Source: Homarus americanus (lineage: Eukaryota > Arthropoda > Malacostraca > Decapoda > Nephropidae). Taken from it: a stretch of DNA of 64,000 bases. Shown here one piece after another: positions 42,511 to 54,099 of this stretch. Made by a program: the position numbers and the translations under genes. The stretch spans positions 9,319,231-9,383,230 of the forward strand of contig NW_024736071.1 of NCBI RefSeq assembly GCF_018991925.1, in the 5' to 3' direction. Numbering within the stretch: the stretch's first letter is position 1; each line of letters opens with the position of its first letter. Below the pieces are notes generated by a model. It saw only the letters and a program-made list of their open reading frames with translations, was not told the DNA's origin and searched no databases.

Positions 42511-42559
42511 TCATTATATCATAGCTGGATGATCGTCATACTCGATTCCAAGTGACAGC

Positions 42560-45490
42560 AAGGTAGTATTAGTATTAGCAGTAGTGCTTGTCAGTGCTCA
42601 GGATGGAATCAGAAATGCACAACCTGGATTTGTGCGAGAAATAACACACGATATGTGGGTTGTAGAAAGGAGACCAACTGTCAAAATCCCTACGGCAGAG
42701 ATCCATCACCTGATGACGACATGGCAGACGATAGTAGTGAACCCCCTCAGTCGGAAAATACTGTTCATGAGGTGAATGACATTCAGTCAACAAATTGGAA
42801 AGGCATGTCGGGGGACGATGCTGAAAAGTGGGTCATAGAAGTCTACTCAGAAGTGGTCAGGTGGTCGCCAGCTAACCTCTTTGAACTACCCAAGTGTGCG
42901 GCCACCAAAGAAATGATTCGGGAGATGATTTGCCTCTAACAATTACACTCACGACAGCCCCCTGGCCCCATTAGCTCTTCAAATACTGGCCATAATACCC
43001 CATCTATTCTGTCAGAGGACACATGCAAGGTCTAAGTGCAAAGAAAATGTGGGAGCAATGAAAAGGAGATTGACAATGTGGCAGAAAGGGGCCCTTGATG
43101 ATCTCCTAAGCAAAGCAAGAACTCTGCAGGAGTCTAAAATTCATAGGAGACGGAAAGCAAAACATCGAGGATGTTGCCAGAAAATTTGGTAACAAGATGC
43201 ATGAGGGAAAAGTGTCCTTGGCGGTAAGATCTCTCACAGAGGAATTTTCCGGTGGTGTCCTGCCAATACACAGAGAGACATTACAACAACTGAGGGAAAA
43301 ACAACCCCCTGCAAGTGAAGAGGAAGGCATCAGGTTCCAGGGAGCCGATGTCCCTCCTAATGCTGTCCTGTTCGAGAAAATAACGGGAGGGATGGTGTGA
43401 AAAAAGCACTGAAAACTCAGGGAAGGGCTGGCCCTTCAGGCCTGGATGCAAACGGTTGAGAGTCATCCTCAGCACTAACAAGTTTGGTGCCGTAGCAAGT
43501 GATCTCTACAATGCCATCGCCGCCCTTGCAAGAAAGCTAGCAACCTCATGCTGCCACCACCTCCATGCTCTGATGGCCTGCCACCTTATTCCCCTGGATA
43601 AAAATCCAGGATGTAGGCCTATAGGAGTGGGGGAAGTGCTGAAGCGGATCATTGGAAAATGCATAATGGAGGTGGTAAATGATGATGTCAGGGCAGCAGC
43701 CAGGAACCTGCAAGTATGTGTTGGCCATCAGGCTGGAGGGGAAGCTACCATTCATACCACGAGAAAGATATATGAGCAGCGTGATTGTGAGGCAGCACTC
43801 CTGGTTGACGCTTCCAACGCATTCAACATAATCAACCGATAGGCTACACTGCACAACATCAAGATCAAGTGTCCAGGCTTTGCAATGTATGTTAAAAACA
43901 CCTATAGGAACCCATCAGACCTCTATATAACAAGTTTCAAGGCCCTAAGAGGAGATACCACCATACATTCAACTGAGGGAACAACGCAAGGGGACCCTGT
44001 CGCCATGGCAATGTACACACTAGGCCTTTCCGTGCTCCAACATACAATACGAAACAACCGAGGTAAAGCAAGTGGCTTACGCTGATGACCTAACAGGAGC
44101 AGGAAAAGTGGAGGACATAAGAAAATGGTGGGACCTGGTAACATCACGAGGTCCACAAATAGGGTACCATCCAAATGCCAGTAAGTCCTTCCTCATTGTG
44201 AAGCCAGAACACTATGAACGGGCAATGGAGGTGTTCGGCGGAAGCGAGGTAAAAATAACAAAGGACGGCGAAAGACATCTAGGTGCAGTAATTGGCATGG
44301 AGGACTTCAAGACCGAGTATGTAACGGGAAAGGTTAATGAGTGGGTGAAGGAAATCCAAGCTGTGTCTGATATTGCTAAAACAGAGCCACATGTGGCGTC
44401 TGCGGCATTCACCCATGGAGTCGAGCATTGCTGCCCTGGTGCACACTATCCCTGATATCGGACCCCTCCTTCGCCCTCTGGAAGAAGCCATCAATGTTGC
44501 TTTTATCCCAACACCAGTGAAAAACCCTTACTTAACCCCAGCAAAAAGGTCACTCATTGCACTACCACCGAGACTAGGAGGAATGGAATTGATTAATCCA
44601 GTGGAGCTTGCCGATACAGAACATCAGAACTCTGTCAAGCTCATGGCAGCTCTCACTGAGCACAAAATAGATCAGAATGCAGCAAGTCAGAATCGACGGT
44701 CCATTACGACAGAGCGGCAGCACACTCAAAGTGATAAACTGCAACAACTGTTGCAGCAATTGCCAGAGAATATGAAAAAAAAAAAAGTAGCTATAGCTCA
44801 GGAGGTGAGCGCCTTTAACTGGTTAACAATGTTACCGATAAGGGCAAAAGGAAATCAGTCATGATGCCAGGGTAAAACCGACCCTCCTTCCATTGGATGG
44901 TGAGAATTTCCAACACAGGAATTCAAACAAATCAAACAAAGACCGTGTGGATGTCAATACTCGTGGATTCTGGACAGCGAGCCTTCTTTGACATAAGGAT
45001 TTTTTATCCCATGGCCGCATGTCACCGTAACCTAGCTCTCAATGCTGCACACAGGAGGAACGATAACGACAAGTTTAGGGCATATAGGGAGAGAATTCAG
45101 AATGTTGATCAAGGCAGCTTCACTCCTCTGGTGTTCACAACCTCTGGTGGGATGGGACAAAATGCAAGATGCTTCTATGCCAGACTCGCAGAGCTGTTAT
45201 CTGAACAGAAGCAGCAGCCCACAAGTTATGTTACAGCCTGGTTGAGATGTCGACTGTCCTTCTCTCTGCTTAGATCTGCATTGCTCTGCCTCAGGGGAAC
45301 GAAAGCATCGGCCCTAAAGCTGACAACAGTCACAGATATCAACTATGAGGCAACAGTCACTGAATGCCACATAGATCTGCGACTCAACTAACTCAACACA
45401 GCTAAGGTAGCTACTTATGTATAAGGATAGTTAATTTAAAGGCAATAAAATGGCGGCAATGGTGTGGCTATTGGGGGAGGCTGGAGGCCA
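42560..45490 (+). pseudogene. Non-LTR retroelement relic with possible C-terminal nuclease
   Basis: Frames change often, but the order is clear. It starts near 42590 (RNAQPGFVREITHDMWVV, an acidic linker), then CHLIPLDKNPGCRPIGVGEV (43570), VGHQAGGEATIHTTRKIYE, LLVDASNAFNIINR (43800), EGTTQGDPVAMAMYTLGLS (43975), and VAYADDLTGAGKVEDIRKWW (44070) with intact YADD. GYHPNASKSFLIVKPEHYE, RLGGMELINPVELAD (44575) and TSGGMGQNARCFYARLAE (45148) follow. RAFFDIRIFYPMA near 44970 could be the core of a restriction-like (PD-(D/E)xK) nuclease, which is inference. It ends with a poly-A run and (TAG)n at 45495-45528, a normal retroposon tail. Confidence 0.8.
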
Positions 45491-45615
45491 CGTTAAAAAA
45501 AAAAAAAAAAAATAGTAGTAGTAGTAGAGTAGTGTTGTGGAAGGAGGATGAAGGTCATGATAGCTCAGGGTTTTTCGTCAAAAACCAGGGTAGGGGTGGA
45601 GATGGGTGGGTTATG

Positions 45616-45702
45616 GACGTCGCATTCCGAGCTATATCACAAAAACTGGATTTTAGAAAAAAAACGGCTTTTTGTTCAACCTCTGAATGCGACGTCAGCA
45701 AG
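45616..45702. repeat. Short hairpin repeat (GACGTCGCATTC ends)
   Basis: GACGTCGCATTCCGAGC at the left faces GAATGCGACGTC at the right, with AAAAAACGGCTTTTTG as a second small hairpin in the middle. Related pieces occur at 12122 and 35670. Confidence 0.75.
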
Positions 45703-46630
45703 AATACCCGAGCAGGAGGTGACTTTGCATACAAGGCTCTGCTGACTGAGGTCCAGATTATATTGTAAACCGTTTGGAATGTAGCAGCGTAACAAATGGA
45801 CCTAAAAAAAGATTTATGCAATGAACATATGGATGTTTTTTATTACAAGTGGCAGTGCTCCACACTCAAGGTCGGGGGAGGTATTTTCTGTCCCTCTCTG
45901 CTTATTTTCCTTACATTTTTACTAATATTATTTGCTATATTGTACTTAGATTACTATGGCAATAGGCAGTGTAGTAGGAAGAAGGAAGGAGTCTGGGAGG
46001 GAGGGAGGGAGGGAGGGAGCAGTGTGGGAGGGAGGGAGGGAGCAGTGTGGGAGGGAGGGAGGGAGCAGTGTGGGAGGGAGCTAGTGTAGGAGGGAGAAAG
46101 GAGTGTGGGCAGATGTAACCATGCTGTGGGAGTGGTGGGGGTAGGGGAAATTGTGGGAGTACTGGACATTCCTGGAGATGGGGAGGGCAGCAACCCTCTC
46201 TCCTCCACTTTCCATTCATCATTGTCATCGTCATTGCTTTCCTCTTGTTTAAACACGTAGTACGGGTCACTATCATTATCATCACCTTCATTATCACTAT
46301 CAATACGTGCCTCTGTCAATACCATGTTCATCTTCACCCCAACCAAATAATTCAAAGTATATCTCATCCTAATTGAGTTACATTAATGTGCCATGGCTAT
46401 TGAGAGACTACTACGTAGGTAGTAGGCAGCTATCAAACAGGGAGGTACTACCACCTGGGAAGATATTGGGAGCATAATGTGTTGTCTGTTTGACCCTGCT
46501 GTCATAAGGCATCACAAAAATTGTGACTAAGTCCCAGGTTGCAGATCTGACTTTCTGCCTCATTTACAAACAATTACTTTTGACAACACAACATACATAC
46601 TGTATATTGTTTCTCACTCTTGACCTTTTT
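45703..46630. other. Intron with (GGGA)n minisatellite, no gene supported
   Basis: From 45985 to 46090 are GGGAGGGA units with GCAGTGT spacers. A minus-strand frame at 45954-46367 starts RYTLNYLVGVKMN and is acidic (DSDNEGDDNDSDPYYVF), then runs into the complement of the minisatellite. It may be a transposase scrap, but I cannot identify it. Confidence 0.5.
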
Positions 46631-46631
46631 T

Positions 46632-46738
46632 CACTTTTGTATTTATTATTATTATTATTATTATTATTACATCCCCGTCCGATGTGGGTCAGTGACCTGT
46701 GTTTGGAGGGGCTAATCCCCGAGAGAAAAAAAAAACTT
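46632..46738 (-). repeat. Short dispersed repeat, copy 3
   Basis: A (TTA)n run, then CCGATGTGGGTCAGTGACC, GGGGCTAATCCCCG and an A run. It is the inverted counterpart of 13356-13560. Confidence 0.75.
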
Positions 46739-47216
46739 CACTAGACTCTTGAACTCCGATACCATTAGGGACCATTCTGTTTCTGTCGATACTGGCCGGA
46801 GACGGGACAGCGCATCTGCCCAATTGTTTTGCACTCCCGGTATATAAGTTGCTTTGAGGTAAAGTGTTTGTGTTGCACAAATACTGAAAATTTTTTCTGA
46901 CAGTTGTAGAAGGGGCCAAGACCTTGTTGACCCTTGATGATTGAGACAAAACACTGCCATTTTGTTGCCCATGGCAAACAGGATCGTCATATTTTGTAAA
47001 TTTGGGTTTGCCGACAAAAAGAATAGGACCACTGCTAATTCTTTTAAATTTATGTGTTTGTCCCAAAGGAAGTTGCTCCACTTCCCTTGACTGAATTCCC
47101 CTTTTGAAGAATGGTATCCCCATCATATTTTGGACGCATCCGGACAAACGACCAAACCTGTTTGAGGCGGAACCCAGGGAGAGGGACCGATTAGATTGTC
47201 CCAGTTTGTCCACCAT
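46715..47216 (-). pseudogene. DIRS-like RNase H fragment
   Basis: Minus-strand text includes SIIKGQQGLGPFYNCQKKF in one frame and TLYLKATYIPGVQNNWADAL, then SRLRPVSTETEWSLM, in another. YIPG-N-ADALSR is the end of the RNase H domain of DIRS/Gypsy-type polyproteins, and the flanking text fits DIRS better. Frameshifts are present. It is a fragment of about 170 codons without reverse transcriptase or recombinase. Confidence 0.7.
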
Positions 47217-47594
47217 AACAGATGATTCTTTATCTGAATACGGAGAGAAGAAGCAACATTTCTCACTGACGTCGCATTACTTCCTGTCGGTCTTGCAGCC
47301 ATGTACAGTAAGTAATGTGACAGAACTGGAAGCTAGTAGGCTTGGCAAAACTGCACCAGCCCAGGATTTAAATGCCAAGTAACAATTTTAAACGAGGTGA
47401 GTTGCCACTTTTACTAGTATTTCTTGTTTTCTTCGGTCATTTTGGGGCGTTTGAGCCATAAAACAAGAATTTTATTTTTCCCAACCGGCGGGGGGGGGGT
47501 TACCACGTACAGAGGGTATGTTTATAATGTGACCTTTTACGGGTTAATTCAAGCCACCCTGGTTTACAAGAAAAAATCATAAATGAAAACTTAC
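47217..47594. other. TSC2 intron, nothing recognised
   Basis: Non-coding stretch with a G run near 47489. No repeat family is recognised apart from CTGACGTCGCATTAC at 47268, similar to the hairpin repeat end. Confidence 0.4.
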
Positions 47595-48133
47595 CCTGTC
47601 AGTAGAACAGCTACTTAGAAATGAACCAGAGACAGGATGGCTGAGAGGTGGAGCTGAAGTTCGACAATTTTGAAGATCAGAGTTTAAACAACTAAGAGCT
47701 GTATTGGGAAGAAATTGGCTTGGGGAAAGAGAGCCAGAGCATCTTCGGGACAGTCCCAAAACTGAATGGCTTGGGGAGGTTTCAGAAGTAGAGGGGCCTG
47801 GTGACTGAATAGATATTGAGTAACTTGAGGATGGTTCAGACACTGGTGAAGTTTGTGAGGTTTCAGTGACTATGCAGGTTGTTGATGACTCGGGACCCAA
47901 ATGGCTTGGTAATAGCTTTGTAACAGAAGGGTTTACAGATGTCTCAGAAAAGCTGTGCATTGATGATGACTCCAAAGATGAGTGAACTGTTGGTAATTCA
48001 GAGTGGGGGCAAGCTGAAGATGAGTCCGACAACTGGTCAAGTGAAGGCTCTGAGAATGGTTTAACTGGAGAAGCTTCAACGTCTGGAGAAAATGGTGAAG
48101 AGGGCCTCACCAAATCTTTATCATCTTGCCTAT
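47595..48133 (-). CDS. TSC2: TSC2 exon d, large Ser/Pro-rich exon (539 nt, phase 1 to 0)
   Basis: This long exon opens after TCATTTTCAG and ends GACAGG before GTAAGT. It encodes about 180 residues, very rich in Ser, Pro and Thr (SSACPHSELP, SSLESSSMHSFSETS and similar). It has no folded-domain signature and is probably disordered. Human tuberin has a Ser-rich disordered segment at the same place, between WLVGNKL and GWAEI, so position rather than sequence identifies it. No stop occurs over 539 nt, which is notable in this AT-rich setting and supports real coding. The next intron is the largest here, about 18 kb, and is built almost wholly of transposons. Confidence 0.85.
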
Positions 48134-49023
48134 CTGAAAATGACAAACTGCAATTACAAATTCATCCTCTAAAAGAATAAAATTTCCTGCACACAAGAGA
48201 AGCCCAAATGGCCAACAGGCTGATCAGTGACAAAGAGGATGAAGTAAAATACATTGGCACAAATACTTGGCAAGGATATTCAAACGGCTCACTTGAAGGT
48301 ACAGTAATCAGGATCTCTTTGTATAGTATATTAAACCTTACGAAGCAATCACTTCAAAATTTTAGGACCACCCAAAAGATGGAATATGCTAAAATATATG
48401 GTAAGTACAGTAATAAGAATAAAAAAAATCTGAAACTAGCCAAATTATCATTCCCAAAGGTAATGAAGGGGCACACTTCATTAAACAAGCTTTTCAATTT
48501 TATTTTTGTTATTTACAATTCTCCATCTTCTTAAGTTTGATATTTGAGTAATTACACCATTTATTTATTGTAGAAAGTATATTTAACGCAAAAGAACACA
48601 TATGTAAAGGGATAACTATGAAAGTCTTCAGCATGACTGTGATGATCGATAATTACCAGCACTCCCTTACAGTACTGTACTTGTTTAATATTTCAATATG
48701 TGCAACCACTCTTACGTCAGAGCTGCCAGGCAGGCTAGGGACTCACAAAATCATTCAAAATCGGGTGGGAAAAATCAAAATGCAACAGTTATGGGAAGTG
48801 TCTTGGCGGGCTTAACCCAATAGTTGCAATAATTATCTTGCAAAGGTTAACGTTTTACTTAATTCTTAAAACAAATTTAGTTTACAGTATTATTCGATAA
48901 AGAAATAAAATAAACTAGTTTATTAAAAAAATAAAAAATAAGTTGAAAATCATTCTAAATATACCCAATCATTTTCTGTTTACCAGTACAGTATTGTGAC
49001 CTCAAAAAATTACTCTTACTAAC
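48134..49023. other. TSC2 intron between exons c and d
   Basis: At 890 bp this is the only short intron here and shows no transposon I can recognise. The 108-codon plus frame at 48208 has no known motif. Confidence 0.55.
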
Positions 49024-49178
49024 ACTTATCTGTGTTGCAGAGCTGGAGACACTTTTCACAGAGTCCATTTTGAAGGGCCTTTTGTGAGCAACCAGAGGTA
49101 GTGATGGTTATTAATTTGTTGCCTATCAACCAGGTCATACTTGGACCTCCTGATATCAACATTTCTGCCACAGGCCCC
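49024..49178 (-). CDS. TSC2: TSC2 exon c (155 nt, phase 2 to 1)
   Basis: The acceptor is ACATTTCAG. The exon reads [16 protein letters not shown], then [13 protein letters not shown], matching human tuberin SPVGEFLLAGG and WLVGNKLVTVTTS. The downstream part ([14 protein letters not shown]) is not conserved in my memory of the human protein. An in-frame stop lies just past the exon. The GTTAGT donor just before it gives the only phase that fits the next exon, forming a Tyr codon from T plus AT. The donor is therefore chosen by phase and is a little weaker than consensus. Confidence 0.9.
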
Positions 49179-49443
49179 CTGAAATGTCGAATAATTGTCA
49201 CATTCTTAACAGATAATAAATACTACAAGAATATGAGTAGCATGCATAATGCCTTCTTTGTCACATTTTTTATTAAGTACAGTAGTTCACATGCATTTTG
49301 CTATCTCTGTTTCTGTATCTCTCACACACATGCTAGCAATCACATAGTAGAGAAGGGATCAATAAAAAAATTAAATACTATCCTAACTTTCCTGTTGCAA
49401 ATCTGTTTGAATACAATCCTTCACTAAATGTCAAAAAAGTATA

Positions 49444-51441
49444 CAGTAGTACCCGATTTACGCGGTCAATTGAACCCACAGGGTACCGCGGAAAGTGAAA
49501 CCGCGTAAAGTGAACAACAGAACATATGGGATTAATTCCAAGAGAGACTGGCCCGACCCCCAAACTCCACTTTTTCCTGACACAATACAGTGGGGTATGC
49601 TATAAGGAACGGATCCTACAACGAATATTCCTATAACGAACGGTTTTACCTATAAAATTGAGAATGCTATAACGAACGAAACTCCTAAAACGAAAATTAT
49701 TAAAAAAAAAATTTTTTTTTTTTTTTTTTTTTTACTAATTTATTGTTTTTTTATTACAAGTATTAGTGATATTCTTTATTTCAGGGGTTTAGATGCATAT
49801 TTATGCACTTTTTTTAAATTTTTACAATTTTATATTATATTTTTCAGTGTTAAGTGGTTGTATTTGGGGGCCTGGAACGGATTAATCCTATAACGAACGA
49901 ATGCTATAACGAACAAGGTTCTAGAACCAATTAGATTCGTTATAGCATACCCCACTGTACCTATGTTGTAGTAAAAATAACATCTAAATTTTATGATGGT
50001 ATGCTCACACAATTAATATTTAAGAGAAATACAGTCACCAGGTTAATGTCCATTCAAACAATGGACTCAAATCCCCCCCCCCCTCTTCCCAGCTCACTGG
50101 CCCCTACCTCTCTGAGAAATGATTGGGTGAAACACTAGATTTTAACGTTTAGTAATAAATAATACCTCAGACTAAAGTTAGGATAATATAATTGACATTT
50201 CTGGATTCCTTGCAGGTCAGGGAATATTTTGAATGTAAACTTCATATATTTTGCACAAAAGACAAAATACTTGCTTTGTGTAAACCAAATTATTACATTA
50301 GATCTAAAATTTGTATGTCTAAAGCAAAATCCATGATGTTTATATTCAAAATGATCATCATATTGTAAGAATTCCAGCAATGTAAATTATATTCTGGTCG
50401 AGTAATTTGTATGAATTTTATGAGCTAAAACAAATATCTTCAGTTAATAAAAAAAAAAATATTCTTCACGACACTATCTGTCAATCAAAGTACCCCAACT
50501 TGCCTCCCCCCCTCCTCACACTCACGGCAGCTGGGTCAGTCGGTCCCAACCCTCCCCCCACCTTCCCTCCCTACCAGAGAAATTTGGGTGAAAAAACTAG
50601 ATTTTAACTTTTAGTAATAAATAATACCTCAGACTAAAGTTAGGATAATATAACTGACATTTCTGGATTCCTTGCAGGTCAGGGAATATTTTGAATGTAA
50701 ACTTCATATATTTTGCTCAAAAGATAAAATATTTGCTTTGTGTAAACCAAATTATTACATTAGATCTAAAATTTGTCTGTCTAATGCAAAATCCATGATG
50801 TTTATATTCAAAATGATCATCATATTGTAAGAATTCCAGCAATGTAAATTATATTTTGGCCGGGTAATTTGTATGAATTTTATGAGCTAAAACATATATC
50901 TTCAGTAAATAAACAAAGAAATATTCATCAAGGATACTATCTGTCAATCAAAATGCTCGGCCCTAGCTGGGTCGGTCCCTCCCTCCCTACCAGAGAAGCT
51001 TTGGGAGAAAATAGTATATTTACATTTTTAGTAATGAATAATAACTCAGACTAAAGTTAGGATAATTTAATTGACATTTCTGGATTCCTTGCAGGTCAGG
51101 GAATATTTTGAATGTAAACTTCATATATTTTGCACAAAAGATAAAATATTTGCTTTGTGTAAACCAAATTATTACAAAAGATCTAAAATTTGTATGTCTA
51201 ATGTAAAATCCATGATGTTTATATTCAAAATGATCATCATATTGTAAGAATTCCAGAAATGTAAATTATATTCTGGCCGGGTAATTTGCATGAATTTTAT
51301 GAGCTAAATAAAAAAAAAAAAAATTATACTTCACCGCGTATATGAGTAGATGCACCGAGGAAAGTGAAAGTCCGGTTCTGGCAAGGTACGCGTAAATGAT
51401 AAATCGCGGAAAGTGAAACCGTGTAAAGCGGGGTAATACTG
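49444..51441 (+). mobile_element. Tigger-2N element, three internal repeats, nested MITE
   Basis: The ends are CAGTAGTACCCGATTTACG and AAAGCGGGGTAATACTG with TA duplicated outside. Three copies of the about 440-bp unit run from about 50135, 50605 and 51025 (AATAATACCTCAGACTAAAG). A 370-bp MITE is inserted at 49588. No gene is present. Confidence 0.88.
49588..49957. mobile_element. 370-bp MITE (CAGTGGGGTATGCTATA ends), complete
   Basis: The ends are CAGTGGGGTATGCTATAAGG and CGTTATAGCATACCCCACTG, with TA directly duplicated. Removing it joins GACACAATA to CCTATGTTGTAG, matching the uninterrupted Tigger-2N text at 6480, so this is a clean insertion. Confidence 0.92.
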
Positions 51442-51477
51442 TACAGTAAATCAAAGGTGGTGATGACAATACTGTAC

Positions 51478-52060
51478 AGGTATCCCTTATTATACAACTG
51501 ATTACTAATTGAAATTACGATATTTTCACCCCCCCCACTTTTTTTACCATCCGAAAGCGGTTTTCAATTATCCAAAATGGTCGAATCGAAAGTTCAAACT
51601 GGGTGCCAGACACAGCCTGAGAGTCAGCTGGGGCAATGATCTTGGAATGCAATTGCACTGAACACTCTCTCACTCATGCTACATAATAATCAAACCCCAT
51701 TCCTCCCACACCCCTCTCAGCCTACTCACCATCTGCTTAGTGTTCAGTGAAAGTGAAGTGCTATCTCTTCATCCTTGTGTATTCATGCCATCCTTTCGTG
51801 AATCTGTGAGTAATGGCATCCTAGTGTTGTGCTGATACCTCAGCTACCTCCACCATTGCCAGAAGACCACATAAGCCTACGACTCTTAAAACCAAGCATG
51901 AAATAGTCATGCGTCATGAATGTGGTGAAGGCCCAACTAAGATCAGCAGAGACCAACCTACTTCTACTGTGAGTACAATTATTCAAGCATGCTGAGGAGT
52001 TCAAGCGAGAAGCCGAGAATATCATGCAAATAGGAACAAGCAGGCTTACACGATCCCACG
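51478..52060 (+). pseudogene. pogo-type transposon remnant with N-terminal transposase
   Basis: It begins ACAGGTATCCCTTATTATAC, Tigger-like in style. At 51845-51990 the plus strand reads RRPHKPTTLKTKHEIVMRHE, then GPTKISRDQPTSTVSTIIQA, the helix-turn-helix of a pogo/jerky transposase. A stop follows, and EFKREAENIMQIGTS continues in another frame. The rest is deleted. Confidence 0.68.
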
Positions 52061-52530
52061 ATGGTGTAATGGAAAATATTTAAATAGTGAATTTGGGGGG
52101 AATTTGTTACAAGGAGGAGGAATATGCTGGGATAGCTTCCATATGCCATGTGTCCACCCATGAGCCTTAGACATGGGATTGAGGCAATTCTTTGTTTATT
52201 CCTCCCAACCACTAAACTTTGATGGTGTAAATTCACATTTTTATACGATTTAATTTTTTTTCCTCACCCATTGGGTAATGGCCATAAATTGCCAACACCA
52301 TCTTCAAAGAGTTAAAAGTGTTGACAGATTTCCTTTAATCCGGTTCCACTACCTTTATGTTGGCCTCAAATAAAACAGAAAAGACTACTCTTCAGTTTGT
52401 GGATGTCATTGCCTAAATCCAAAACAATGTTTTTCCTTGCCAGCAGCCCATCCCAATTTTGGAGTAATAGTTCAAGTTTAAACTCATTAACACTAATCCA
52501 AAAAGTTATCATATACATATATAATCTTAC

Positions 52531-52688
52531 CTTTTAGGAAGGGGTGAACATGATGCAAAGGAATATCGAGACATCAAGTCAACACAGGTTTCTCTCAGTT
52601 CACTATACAGGTGTATCCTTTCTTCCTCTTGCTCAGTTTCATCACTTCCTTGTTCTTTGCTCATCTTGCCACTTCCCTTGCCTTTGAC
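52531..52688 (-). CDS. TSC2: TSC2 exon b (158 nt, phase 0 to 2)
   Basis: The exon begins after CTTGAAAG and ends AAAAG before GTAAGA. After a charged Lys/Gly/Glu-rich linker it reads LYSELRETCVDLMSRY, then CSPLPK. This matches human tuberin LELTETCLDMMARY and the following PKRSP. The final codon is split as AG plus G, giving Arg and rebuilding the PKR motif across the junction. That is strong evidence for both the donor and the next acceptor. The block belongs to the linker between the helical amino-terminal part and the GAP domain. Confidence 0.9.
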
Positions 52689-52887
52689 CTTTCAAGAAAA
52701 GGAAATATAACAATGTACTACATAATTCAACATCTTTTAGAAATACTGTAAAGCTGAATTTGGAATTTTTCTGTTTTTCAAGCTTCAGTGATACAAATAC
52801 ATTTTTATGTAACCCAGGTTTAATTCAGTCAATTCTATGGCTAGTCTTCAATTCCTGCCCGTTTTGCAGATCAAAGTGTGGTGAAGT

Positions 52888-53505
52888 TTGAGGTGGAAAA
52901 AAAGTCCAGCACATGCAACATTATTAACCAATGTCCACACTAGGGACTGTCAGTTGGTTGAAAATGTTCAAAGGAGGGCCATCAGACTGGTGCCTGCACT
53001 TCGGCACCTCAACTACCCTGAGAGATTGGAGCACCTGAACTTGCCTTGCTTATACTACAGACGGGCAAGGGGCGACCTAATTGAGGTGTATAAGCATCTC
53101 AGTCGAGTGTCCTTACTTGGCGCTGGCGGACGCTCGCCCCACACGGGGTCACAGCTCAAGATTGAAGAAGCCACAGGTCCAGAAAACTGTGAGGGAAAAC
53201 TTTTTCGGAGTGAGAGTTGTGAACTCTTGGAACAATCTACCAGAAAGTGTTGTGTCGGCACCGAGTATGAGCTCTTACGAGACCAGACTTGACCAACACT
53301 GGAGCAGGTTCAGGTACATTCAGGAGCTGGTGCATGCCCAGTACTTGCCAACAGTGCGTAACAGAGACGTGACCGATAGCCCAAGCGGCTAATGAGCCGA
53401 ACATTTGGTGAAGAGGATAAAAGAAAAAGAAAAGTAACAGACGTGACCGATCGCCCAAGAGGCTAACGAGCCAATCAGTGGTGAAGAGGATAAAAGTAAA
53501 AGTAA
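52888..53505 (+). pseudogene. CR1-like LINE 3' end, 5'-truncated, with doubled tail
   Basis: The plus strand reads VENVQRRAIRLVPALRHLNY, RRARGDLIEVYKHL, then after a frameshift near 53100 ECPYLALADARPTRGHSS, VRVVNSWNNLPESVVSAPSM and TVRNRDVTDSPSG, with a stop near 53390. The short 3' untranslated tail is present twice (53362-53428 and 53438-53505), each ending GAAGAGGATAAAAG and A-rich text. It is the same family as the copies at 1 and 30.2 kb. Confidence 0.88.
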
Positions 53506-54099
53506 AGCATGTATTTTCAATCTCAGGTACAGTACTGTACTGTATTGAAGTTTCTCATTATAGAAAATGTAAAAATGCAAATGGTATTAAATACTCTCAC
53601 AAAAAATATTTTGTTCTTCAAAGAAGGGTATGGACATAGCAAGATCAGTGTTATCTATCTACAGGGTAGAGCAATTTCAACAAATATCAAACATGGCTGG
53701 AATCCCTTAGATCAGGGCTTCTCAATTAGTTTTGGCCATTACCCCAAAACAGACCAGACACCAATACTCATTACCCCCCCCCCACATAAAAGTTTACTGG
53801 AACACTTCTTAATTGTATTTTTCCATAACCCTGAGACAAGACCACTGTCTCTATATCTGCACATTACATTTCTCTTATACTCATGAATTCAAATGCTTTA
53901 GCCCCCCAAAATATCAAATTACCCTCGCAAGGTAATTTACCCATAAGAACCATTGCCCTATATTATCTACAACTGTTCCTAATTCAGAGAAATAACTAAA
54001 GCATCACACCAATAAAAAATGCATTCTGTATTAGAAAAATAAGCTGTTGCTCTTAATTGGCTGACCATAACAGCAAAACTAGGCTAAATGCAGGAGCAG
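53506..54099. other. TSC2 intron, nothing recognised
   Basis: AT-rich sequence with a C run near 53776. No gene or family is recognised. Confidence 0.45.

Noticed and set aside
45935..46367. Acidic minus-strand frame of 137 codons
   Set aside because: The acidic start is suggestive of a transposase amino terminus, but most of the frame is the complement of a GGGA minisatellite and no motif is certain.
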